Source: Flectonema sp. DT1601 (taxonomy: Eukaryota > Euglenozoa > Diplonemea > Diplonemida > Diplonemidae). From it: 64,000 nt of DNA. A program made the position numbers and the translations under genes. The stretch lies in assembly GCA_964019425.1 (NCBI GenBank), contig OZ025854.1, positions 601,419-665,418 of the forward strand, given 5' to 3'. The notes under the pieces are model-generated. The model worked only from the letters and a program-made list of their open reading frames with translations. It was not told the DNA's origin and made no database searches. Within the stretch, counting starts at the first letter, position 1. Each line of letters begins with the position of its first letter. Shown in pieces: positions 54,444-64,000 of the stretch.

Positions 54444-55116
54444 GAACCACCAATGTGTTACTTCTCTTTAGTTAAGAAATAGAAAACGTTTAACTTACTT
54501 TCAGCTGGATACGAACTCCTTCTTTAGGATTAAAGTTCACAGCCGTAATAAATAATACCTTAAATAGTAGCAGTCCACGTGAACATAGTTGTTACCCATT
54601 CCTGTGTTTGTAAGTTTCTGAACCTTTCCCAGACCAGAATACCTGCAAGCAGAGCACACACTATGTTCAAATTCTTTTTTTTATTTTTTGTTAAATTTAT
54701 TGCTATTTAAGTATTATTGTTTTTTTTTTTTAAATTTGTGTTTCAACTTTCATGTGGAATAATTATGTCCTCCAGTTGCTTAAAGACTTTGGGGAACTTT
54801 TCTCATTACTATCTATGGCAACAATCCTCCCTTTTTGAGTAGACGGGAAGCAGGTATTTTATTTTATTTTATATTTCGCTAATAAACTTAGCATCTTCCA
54901 AACAGCCAATGCGCTTGTTATTTCTTACCCGATCGATATTGTCCTCCAACTTCTGGTGAGCACTCTTACCTAACTTGTGTTGTGTTAATTTATTTATTGT
55001 GTGAATGATGTCTTCTTTAATCTAAATCTAAAGTCAAATCCTGACTTAATAAAATAGTAATTATAGTTATCACATCACATCACTGCATCACCTTAAGCAG
55101 GTTGCTCCTCACCAAA
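54444..55116. other. intergenic region
   Basis: A 673-base AT-rich spacer with T runs near 54678 and 54720. No gene is seen. The acceptor AG for enkurin is at 55099-55100. Confidence 0.5.
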
Positions 55117-56076
55117 ATGACGGCCTCCGCAGCGATGCCGACAGGTATTTATGGAGAAGAAAGCGTCTATAGATTAATCCCAGTAGAGGAGACGAAAGTA
55201 GAAAAGGGAACGATGTACCGATCAAGACACAATGCGAAAGCCCCACCAAGTTATTCAACTTTTGGAACAGCAGGAACAAGTAAGAAGATTGGTAACTGTT
55301 CTGGTGGAGAACCTGAGTTTGATACGGGTGGTGGAAACCACAAAGCGAAGAAAGGAATGTCCAGCATTGGGTTGTCAATTGTTAATACTGTTACTCCACA
55401 AAATTATTTAAAAAAGAGCGGATCTAAACAACTACCAGAACCTACCAAGTTTGCGAGAAAGACCACAACTGAAAAGAAGAAAGTAGCAGTACCAAGACAG
55501 GCTGAGAAACCCGTCATGGGACTCACAACTGAAAAGAATTTTGTTGTATCAAATGCCGTTGATAACATACTCGCACCTCCGAAGAGGAGGGGTCCTGAAG
55601 CTCAAGCGATGGTTCAAAAATCTGATTATGGCAAGACACCATCATACCTTAAAAAAATAAAAGCTGAGACAAGGGCTGAAAAAGAACGCCAAAACTCTGA
55701 AGAAAAAGGAACCTACCCACTCGATAATAAACTCTGCTTGCTATCAGAAAGTGAGAGAAAGGAACTTCTCAGTTGTCTTAAAAGTAAATGGGAACAACTA
55801 AACAAGGCTTATCAGGCTCTCACTTTTTCTATGGACACGATGACAAAAGTCGCCAGAAAAGAAATGCAAGAAGCAGAACTCGACAAATTAGAGAGAGCTA
55901 TTCAAAAGCTCAGCTTTAAGTATGTTAATTTAGTTAATAATAATTAGAAGTACTTAAGTCAGGTTTAATAACAAACAAACAACAGGAAATGTATATTCGT
56001 GTACGACGATTTAGGATCCGGTTTCCGAGAGATGGGAATCAAAGGATGTGATCCGAGACTTGCGAAATCAATGTAA
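55117..56076 (+). CDS. ENKUR: enkurin, ciliary microtubule inner protein
   Basis: Two exons, 55117-55919 and 55986-56076 (66-base intron GTATGT...ACAG, split codon AA/G), give 297 residues. The enkurin domain is at the C-terminus (about residues 195-285): DYGKTPSYLKKIK followed by LSESERKELLSCLKSKWEQLNKAYQ and paired heptad-like helices. Enkurin is a ciliary axoneme protein (FAP106 in Chlamydomonas) inside doublet microtubules and linked to calcium signalling in sperm. It implies a motile flagellum in this organism. The N-terminal 190 residues are basic and disordered. The protein continues past the usual end (KKCIFVYDD) with about 24 residues. The acceptor AG is at 55099-55100. Confidence 0.92.
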
Positions 56077-57711
<1,635 letters not shown>

Positions 57712-59082
57712 AGAGAATGTAACAGTTGATGACTACATGTGGATCTACCCAACCAAAAGAAAGTGTTGGGTGGCCGCACAAGTTTTCAAGTCAAGTGAAC
57801 GTTTGCACAGTCGGCAATGAAGAGACGAAGAGATGACAAGTTGAGCAGGACACAAGTGTTGTTCATTTACAGCTATTCTTCAGAAGTGAGAAGCAGCGCA
57901 GTTACAAATATGTTTTATTGTTTACTGTCTGAATTATATCAAAGAGCTTTAGATTTGTGAAGACTTCCACCCATCCTCACTAAGCCTTGCTTCCATTTCT
58001 TTCTTTGCACATAATAAGTAGTCGAGTGATTCGTTACATAAAACAATTAAAATAAAAAAAAAAAATATTATAAAAAAAAAAGGATTATAATTAAAAATAT
58101 TACTGGGGACAGCACTTTGCGGTGTCGCTGGTGTTTTTCCCCGTTTGTGCTCATTCTTTTTCTTTTTTTTTCTTTTTATGTTGATTCTTCTCTCAGGATT
58201 CGGAATGAGCGTATCTTGCCCAAAAGTAGTATTCTCTTGTTACTATTTAAAAATCGTAACTGGCAATAATAAGGTACGGAGATTTAAAGGAAACAAAAAA
58301 AAAAGAAGACGGGGAAAAAAAAAAAAAAAAAAAAAAAAAAGATTCACTATAACAAAACAAAACAAATTAATATATCTAACTTAACGAAAAAGTGAATTTT
58401 TATCGGAAAATAACAAACGAAACAGGTTTTTTTTTGTCTTTTTTTTTCGTTCTTTTCTAGAGAAATAAAAAAAAAAAAACGATTGAGAAAAAAAAAAAAA
58501 AAAAAAAAGGAAAATAATCCATTATTTTGTTTCTTGAGAGAGAAGAAAAAGTAGAGCGAGTCCTTTTAGTAAAAAAACTGCACAGATGTTAAGAACGGTC
58601 TTCATGTACCAGTCTCTCTGATTGCACGTCAGTCTATTTTTGCAAGAAAGGGATTGAAAGTCCTCTTCAAAGAGCCTCTTATTTTACTGCCAACGGCAAC
58701 AGATCGGATGTGTCTTTTTGTTTTGGTATTTCAAATTAGTATCGCAATAGCTTCTTTTTTCATTTTGTGATTTCTTTTTGATCCGCAAGTCGAAGTATGA
58801 GAATGGCCATGCAGAGAACTAAAGCAACGAATAGTACTAAACGACTACAGAGTTAAAAATAGAAAAAAAAAATAAATAACAAAAAATCACATCCTTAAGA
58901 GAATGCCACCGTCACGTTGGAGGCGCTGACACGACGAAGGTACCATCTGAGAGCAAACAAAATATTAAAATTACATTTCTCATCAGAACAATTAGTGAAG
59001 ATGTGTCTTGTTGGATTCCTTTAACTCATCGAGTGTCGATATTTATAATAAAAACTTCCTCAGCTCATAAACTGCAAATAAA
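57712..59082. other. intergenic region
   Basis: A 1.37-kb AT-rich spacer. It has a hairpin (57747-57753 with 57765-57771), A runs at about 58315-58340, 58469 and 58489, and T-rich stretches. The 79-codon frame at 58145-58384 is low-complexity and not supported. No RNA gene was recognised. Confidence 0.5.
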
Positions 59083-60705
59083 ATGCCGAGTGAGTACAGA
59101 GACTTGACTGCATTCCTTATCAGTCATGACCTCGGAGAGTACGTCGATACTTTCTTTGATAAGGGAATGCGCGTTGGGAACTTCCACAAACTGGACGCGT
59201 TTGAGTTGTCAAAAATGAGAGTCACAAATACGTCGTTGGTACGGAAATTGCTGCAGCTGGCAAACCGTCGGGTGAATTTAAAAGTATTGAAAAAAATGAA
59301 GAGCGATCAACAGCAACAAGTGAAGAACAAACACCGAAAGACTCAGAAATCAGATTTAGACCCAAACTCCACAGCGAATACGATGTTTAGTTCTGCTGAC
59401 AATGATGTGGTTGCTGGACGAGAAGCTTTCAAAGGATCAGAAACACCACCGCTACCTCCGACTCAGAACAATTCAACGATGAACTCCGGGAGGTGTCATC
59501 ATCAACACGCAACTGATCCAACAGCTAATCAATGTGTTAGGAATGCGATGGTTTATATTCCTCCAAGTCCTATGAAAAGACAAAGTATCGTAGAGGGTTA
59601 CAGAGAACTAAAACACTCTATGTGGCATGGCGGGGATCCAAACATGCAAGAGCACTCCCACAGCCACGGACACCAAGCAGGGAATTGCTCTGTTTGCAGT
59701 GAACTAAACCTCGCAGCTGGTAGAGTTGAAGATCGAGTGAGATCAGTGAGGAAAGAACAGTATCCATTCCCTGAACCAGGTTTACATAATCCTCAGTATC
59801 CAATTGCTGTTTATGACTACGCTCTTCAATTCCGACTACTTCAATTATCGATTGACGTCGCTGAGATGCAACAACACGTTTGGGATGAAGAACTCAAAGC
59901 GAGAAATGTTCTGATTTCTGTTATGATCGAACACATCGAAAGGGAATTCGAAAAAGAACAAAATATAACAATCAGACTGGAGCAGCAGTTTCGCAGCAAA
60001 GTAGATCAGAGTGAAATAGCAGCTTGGAAGGAAATATTAAGTCTTTCAGTAAACAGAGCATCGAATATTGCACTGAACACAAGAGAACAGAATTATCGAG
60101 AACTCCTATTTAAACAATGTATATGTTTAAGTCATGTTGAGTCTTATGAAAGACAATGTGTCGAAGCAGAATCTGAATCAGAAGTTGTTCATTTAATTGA
60201 AATTGGAGCTCATCTCTACCACCTCACAATAAGAGAACATCGACAACGATCACGAGAACTTGATACTCTCGACTATAAATCTCGTTGTCCTACATGTTGG
60301 AAACGTAAGTGTAGTTTCTTTAGGCACCCTTGGAAGGTTTGGTCATCTCGTCATGGTGTTGTTAAAGAGTGTTCTCGTGATAGCGATGCATCCACTTCTG
60401 GAATTATTAGAAAAGGATCATTCTTTAAAGATCACGTAATCCCAACTAGTAGAACTGTAAAAATATTAACAGGTCGTTGTCATGGTGTGTCTGTTGTATC
60501 CGAATATAAGAAATTAGAAATGCATTCACACATGCTCAGCGCTGCTTCTAAAAAGAAACTCGCTCGATCTCTTCCATCGACACTGCGATCGGTACTTTCA
60601 GGTTCTTCTTCGTCTCCAAGAAGGAATCGAAATCTTCAACAAGCGAGTTCGACTATCAGCACACCAGGATTGACACCTGAACACTGTCCAGTACCACCTC
60701 AGTAG
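59083..60705 (+). CDS. SAM-domain protein with coiled coil, function unknown
   Basis: 540 residues in one exon. Residues about 5-65 resemble a sterile alpha motif (LTAFLISHDLGEYVDTFFDKGM...LDAFELSKMRVT...LVRKLLQLANRR), a helical domain for protein-protein interaction. Residues about 70-210 are disordered and His/Pro-rich (HSHGHQAGNC, a possible metal-binding patch). Residues about 240-400 are long, charged helices with likely coiled coil (EHIEREFEKEQNITIRLEQQ). A Cys cluster (CPTCWKRKC, about residue 404) follows, then a Ser-rich basic tail. There is no signal peptide. I cannot name a homologue. Two hairpins lie in the 3' flank at 60801-60850. The acceptor AG is at 59062-59063. Confidence 0.78.
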   Translation: MPSEYRDLTAFLISHDLGEYVDTFFDKGMRVGNFHKLDAFELSKMRVTNTSLVRKLLQLANRRVNLKVLKKMKSDQQQQVKNKHRKTQKSDLDPNSTANTMFSSADNDVVAGREAFKGSETPPLPPTQNNSTMNSGRCHHQHATDPTANQCVRNAMVYIPPSPMKRQSIVEGYRELKHSMWHGGDPNMQEHSHSHGHQAGNCSVCSELNLAAGRVEDRVRSVRKEQYPFPEPGLHNPQYPIAVYDYALQFRLLQLSIDVAEMQQHVWDEELKARNVLISVMIEHIEREFEKEQNITIRLEQQFRSKVDQSEIAAWKEILSLSVNRASNIALNTREQNYRELLFKQCICLSHVESYERQCVEAESESEVVHLIEIGAHLYHLTIREHRQRSRELDTLDYKSRCPTCWKRKCSFFRHPWKVWSSRHGVVKECSRDSDASTSGIIRKGSFFKDHVIPTSRTVKILTGRCHGVSVVSEYKKLEMHSHMLSAASKKKLARSLPSTLRSVLSGSSSSPRRNRNLQQASSTISTPGLTPEHCPVPPQ

Positions 60706-61647
60706 TAGTGTTGTGTTTGAGTAATTGATGTGGTTTCTTATTAAAACACAACAACACACGTTGTACTCTAATGCTACGAACTGATGTTTCGACTTATGAA
60801 GACCCTGATAAGGGTCATGAGGCAGAATTGTACACATTGCCATGTGTACATTTCCTTCTACCATACTGGCCGTCTGGTGGTGGATTGCTTGGTTGACTGA
60901 GTGGCGTGTTTTCTTTATTTATATCTCTATACTTATTTCTCTATAAAATAACATCTCTTGTGTGTATGTTTGCTCCTTATTTGTGGTAGTCTTCTTATGG
61001 TAGTGATTAGTAACTCACTCACCTGTTTGATAGACAGATATTGTTGTCCTTGTTTCTTATTTCTTTATTACTTTTGTGGATGAGTTGTATTTCCCACACG
61101 TCGCAGTGAATACGATTTTATAAAACTCCTGTCGTATCGCATTCTGTTGATTCTGTTTATTGTTTTCTTTTATTAGTTGTTCCTCTTTTTTCGTTTCTTT
61201 ATTGTGAAAAACAATTCAAACAAACCTCCACAATGGTCGGGAAGGAATGAATGAAAATTTGAAAAAAAAAAAAAAAAAAAAAAAAATCGATAACAGTTGC
61301 CGAATTGTTCTTACACAGGATATGGCAAGTGTGAGCTTTTACTTCGTAATTTATTTTTTGTTTTTTTTTATTTTTAAAAATCTGGCAATCGTTAATCATT
61401 TTCTTTTTATTTAAATTAACATTCCCCTCATCGTCCTCAGGGATTCTGATGCCTGAGGAGGTGTCTTTCTCTCGGGTTAAGTTCCTACCTAACGAAATAT
61501 TTAATTTTGTTGATTATAATTGTTCTTAAGCTGAAGGAATACATTAATAAGTTTTATTATTATTATTTTAACAGTTTTTCAGTCGAGTCGGTGAAGCTGT
61601 GAGAGGATTTGATCAACATTCAACCAAAACAGAATAAAAACATAATA
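60706..61647. other. intergenic region
   Basis: A 940-base spacer containing two adjacent perfect hairpins (60801-60816 and 60829-60850), a third at 61434-61459, and an A run at about 61262-61286. The acceptor AGs for the next gene are at 61573-61574 and 61581-61582. Confidence 0.55.
60801..60850 (+). other. two adjacent perfect hairpins after the SAM-domain gene
   Basis: GACCCT-GATA-AGGGTC (60801-60816) forms a 6-bp stem with a GATA loop. TGTACACAT-TGCC-ATGTGTACA (60829-60850) forms a 9-bp stem with a 4-base loop. Both lie about 100-145 bases after the stop. They may be 3' UTR structures. Confidence 0.6.
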
Positions 61648-63465
61648 ATGGGGAAGAGGAATAGAAAGCGGGGAGGTCACAGTACTAACAACTCCAATAG
61701 AATTACAGAAGAAGAGGAACCCATCCCAATCGATGAACCAACAGACGACGTTTCGATATCAGATGATGGCGTTGCGATAGTGACTGAAGAGGAGGCCAAG
61801 GAAGCGAAGGAAGCGAAGACTATGATAGAGTCTCCCCGCTCAGTTTTAAATTCACCTCCTCCGCCACTTGCGGTAGAAGAAGTTGTTAGTACAGAACCCA
61901 ATACAAAAGAAAGCACTCCCTCAGAACCTAAAACTGGTGTCACAGTCTCTCCAAAACTAGTACTGCCAACTCTACCACAGGGATCACCTGATAAGGAACC
62001 CGGTATCGCTTTTAACGTTAAGGGTGCTCGTAGAACTTCTGGTGAGACTTTCTCATTTTGGCTGTACCGAATAGTTCTTAGTACTAAGTTACCTTTATAT
62101 GTTGGACAGCCTCACTTTACTTCACAACCGAGAGAATGTTATTTTGAAGTCGGTGGTGTTGTTGAAGTTCAATGCGAGAAGAGATATTCAGATTTTGAGT
62201 GGCTTCACAGAGCACTTCGCGAGGAATATCCGTCGTGTCCGGTACCACCAATTCCAGCAAAGCACGCTGCTGGAACAGTTGACAAAGTGTTGGGTTACCT
62301 TCATGATGATACGACTTCTGACAACACAATGCAACCTTTAGTAGCTGAGCGTATGTTAGGGATTGAATTATTCTTAAAATATCTCGGAGGGTCTCCAGTC
62401 TTTTCATCTTCTGAAATCCTTCGAAACTTCCTTCTGCGTGACGCTACTGAACTCGCTGAGTACAGAGAAGAACGAGCAGAGATAAGAGCCAGACTTGATA
62501 AACAACAATCATTAAATCTGGGAATGGGAATCACTGGACTCACTGGATGGGTTAAAGGGTTTTTCGGAACTTCAGCGCATGCGAGAGTTCCAAACAGCGT
62601 CAACAAGAAGAAAGAGTTAGCTGCTGTTTTGCAGGCCCAACTCAGCGGTCTATCAAAACAGTGGGAGGCGGCAATAGAACGAGAAGCTGCTATTCGTCAG
62701 GCTGTGGAAGCGATGGCAACAAAAGGAGCTCTTACCCACGAAGTAGTTAATAACGTACAAGACCCACCACTCAGTAAATTATCTGCTAAAATAGGCGCAA
62801 GAGTTATTGACGACGCTGGACACAGAGGTGTCTTACGTTGGTCTGGAACTCTCGAAAACTCTCCAAATCCAGAAATGACTTACGTTGGAGTTGAATGGGA
62901 CTACGGATTTGGGAATTCTGACGGAACTATTTTTGATACCAAAATGTTCGACTGTCAGGAAGGAAAGAAATGTTCGTTCGTACTACCAGAAGTACTCTAC
63001 AGTGAACCAACAGAGGAATGTAATGATATACTCGTTGCTATGGCTAAGACTATAAAGCAAGTTGACATCGAACTGTCACTCGAAGAAGCAGAGCACGAGT
63101 CAGAAATGCTAACAATGAAAAGTGTTTTTCTATTCTGGGTAGGAGCATTTGATGGAATCTGTACAGCTGTTCAGAATATCGAATCTCTGTATGGTGAGGC
63201 TTCTAATTATGAAAGTCTTGGAGCTGCAGACGGTCGCTCTCCAGAACTTGCGAAAGTAATTTCAAAGATCAGAGCTGCTGAAGATTCATTCAACTCTGAA
63301 GTCGACTACCTCCGTCAGCAGTGGAATGCGGCATCTCATTTTATTGTATCACTTTATGTCAGGATATTTACTCAGAAACCTCATCAGTATAATCCTCCAT
63401 TATTTCATTGGGTTGATAATATTATTTGTAATAAAATACACCCAACCCCTGACTTACCAACATAA
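61648..63465 (+). CDS. PX-domain sorting-nexin-like protein with CAP-Gly-like domain
   Basis: 605 residues from the ATG at 61648, the first after the acceptor AGs at 61573 and 61581. Residues 1-125 are acidic and disordered. A PX (phosphoinositide-binding) domain covers about 128-262, with the RYSDFEWLH element that carries the key Arg/Tyr, PPIP, and the RML.IE.FL helix. A helical region follows (about 265-380), then a CAP-Gly-like domain (about 384-455): RGVLRWSGTLE, YVGVEWDYGFGNSDGTIFDTKMF and CSFV. CAP-Gly domains bind microtubule or EEY-type C-termini through a GKNDG motif; here the matching part is GFGNSDG, so one Lys is missing. The last 150 residues are helical and could be the second half of a BAR-like coil. 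The end is less certain. Confidence 0.85.
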   Translation: MGKRNRKRGGHSTNNSNRITEEEEPIPIDEPTDDVSISDDGVAIVTEEEAKEAKEAKTMIESPRSVLNSPPPPLAVEEVVSTEPNTKESTPSEPKTGVTVSPKLVLPTLPQGSPDKEPGIAFNVKGARRTSGETFSFWLYRIVLSTKLPLYVGQPHFTSQPRECYFEVGGVVEVQCEKRYSDFEWLHRALREEYPSCPVPPIPAKHAAGTVDKVLGYLHDDTTSDNTMQPLVAERMLGIELFLKYLGGSPVFSSSEILRNFLLRDATELAEYREERAEIRARLDKQQSLNLGMGITGLTGWVKGFFGTSAHARVPNSVNKKKELAAVLQAQLSGLSKQWEAAIEREAAIRQAVEAMATKGALTHEVVNNVQDPPLSKLSAKIGARVIDDAGHRGVLRWSGTLENSPNPEMTYVGVEWDYGFGNSDGTIFDTKMFDCQEGKKCSFVLPEVLYSEPTEECNDILVAMAKTIKQVDIELSLEEAEHESEMLTMKSVFLFWVGAFDGICTAVQNIESLYGEASNYESLGAADGRSPELAKVISKIRAAEDSFNSEVDYLRQQWNAASHFIVSLYVRIFTQKPHQYNPPLFHWVDNIICNKIHPTPDLPT

Positions 63466-64000
63466 GATAATCCATTGTTTCTTTTGACTTACTGATAGTC
63501 TCAGATCGTTGTGTTTCTGTTCTATATTTTTATACCACTCTTTGTGTGTTGCTCTCATTTCACTTGAGGTGTGCAGGCAACATCAATACACGAACACAAT
63601 AATACTCTCATACCTCTTTTGTGTAAAGTGATAACACCAATCGCACTGTTGTAGTTGACACGCTGTTTGGTACCCACACTTGTTATATATTTTCATTTTT
63701 TTTAATTTTTTTTTTTTTTTTTAATTGTTGTTCTGGGTGTCGGATTTCACTTTTTTCTTCTTTTTATAGAAATCTGCATGAACGACTTTGGTTGGAGAAA
63801 AACGTTAAAATTAAAAAACAAAAAACATTCACCTGCGGGAGGGTGAATGTTCAACTGACTGATAACAATTGGCGGCTGTTTATTTAGGTTTTGAGTTGTT
63901 GTTGTCGAATCGCAACTACTACTCAATCCTATGTTGTGAATAAAAGTTTTTATTTAAACAAATTAAAAAAAAATATATATCAGTCATTCCTTTTTTTTGC
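63466..64000. other. 3' intergenic region at the window end
   Basis: AT-rich, with T runs near 63696 and 63707. It contains a perfect 10-bp hairpin at 63824-63851. No gene start is visible before the window ends. Confidence 0.5.
63824..63851 (+). other. 10-bp perfect hairpin near the window end
   Basis: AACATTCACC (63824-63833) pairs with GGTGAATGTT (63842-63851) across the 8-base loop TGCGGGAG. The position, 360 bases after the PX gene stop, suits a 3' flank structure; its role is unknown. Confidence 0.6.

Overview
This is nuclear DNA from a flagellated, mitochondrion-bearing unicellular eukaryote. The evidence is short GT-AG introns, the standard stop codons (TAA, TAG and TGA are all used), long poly-T/poly-A tracts between genes, and eukaryote-specific genes (Rab6, cullin, Elp3, enkurin, a MICU-like EF-hand protein, a PX sorting nexin). 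I count 26 protein genes plus two broken gene fragments. All lie on the + strand.

Every one of the 26 genes has an AG dinucleotide, usually after a pyrimidine stretch, 8 to about 70 bases before its start codon (most often 8-25). One-way gene order plus an acceptor-like site before each start is the layout expected of polycistronic transcription with spliced-leader trans-splicing, as in Euglenozoa, dinoflagellates and perkinsids. Fourteen cis introns with a uniform GTWTG donor argue against a kinetoplastid. Elp3 carries a C-terminal membrane anchor, a feature described in apicomplexans, so I lean weakly towards an alveolate of the dinoflagellate/perkinsid side. I could not test this.

Layout: 1-2500 is homopolymer-rich and has no gene I can support. 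2.5-3.6 kb holds an EF-hand protein. 3.9-9.2 kb holds three tandem secreted choloylglycine-hydrolase-type Ntn hydrolases with mosaic similarity. 9.9-11.5 kb holds two copies of a 153-residue membrane protein. 11.9-14.0 kb holds a methyltransferase-domain protein. 14.2-24.2 kb holds three near-identical 3.3-kb units, each coding for a secreted PAN/apple-domain protein, with the duplication breakpoint inside the next gene. 24.2-28.4 kb holds a small Cys-motif protein and an ARM/HEAT-like protein. 29.2-31.3 kb holds Elp3. 31.5-32.6 kb holds a MICU-like protein. 33.5-35.7 kb holds a cullin. 36.1-38.2 kb holds an ankyrin-kinase. 38.4-39.6 kb holds two copies of a SERF-like zinc-finger protein. 40.3-41.4 kb holds a proline-rich protein. 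41.6-43.9 kb holds a GH3 glycosidase. 44.8-53.2 kb holds a five-exon FN3-repeat protein of about 2,713 residues. 53.5-54.4 kb holds a PHB-depolymerase-like esterase. 55.1-56.1 kb holds enkurin. 56.8-57.7 kb holds Rab6. 59.1-60.7 kb holds a SAM-domain protein. 61.6-63.5 kb holds a PX plus CAP-Gly protein.

The genes do not form one pathway. Housekeeping genes sit beside secreted degradative enzymes (three Ntn hydrolases, GH3, PHB depolymerase-like) and ciliary/cytoskeletal genes. Local tandem duplication is the dominant structural theme: four gene families occur as adjacent copies.
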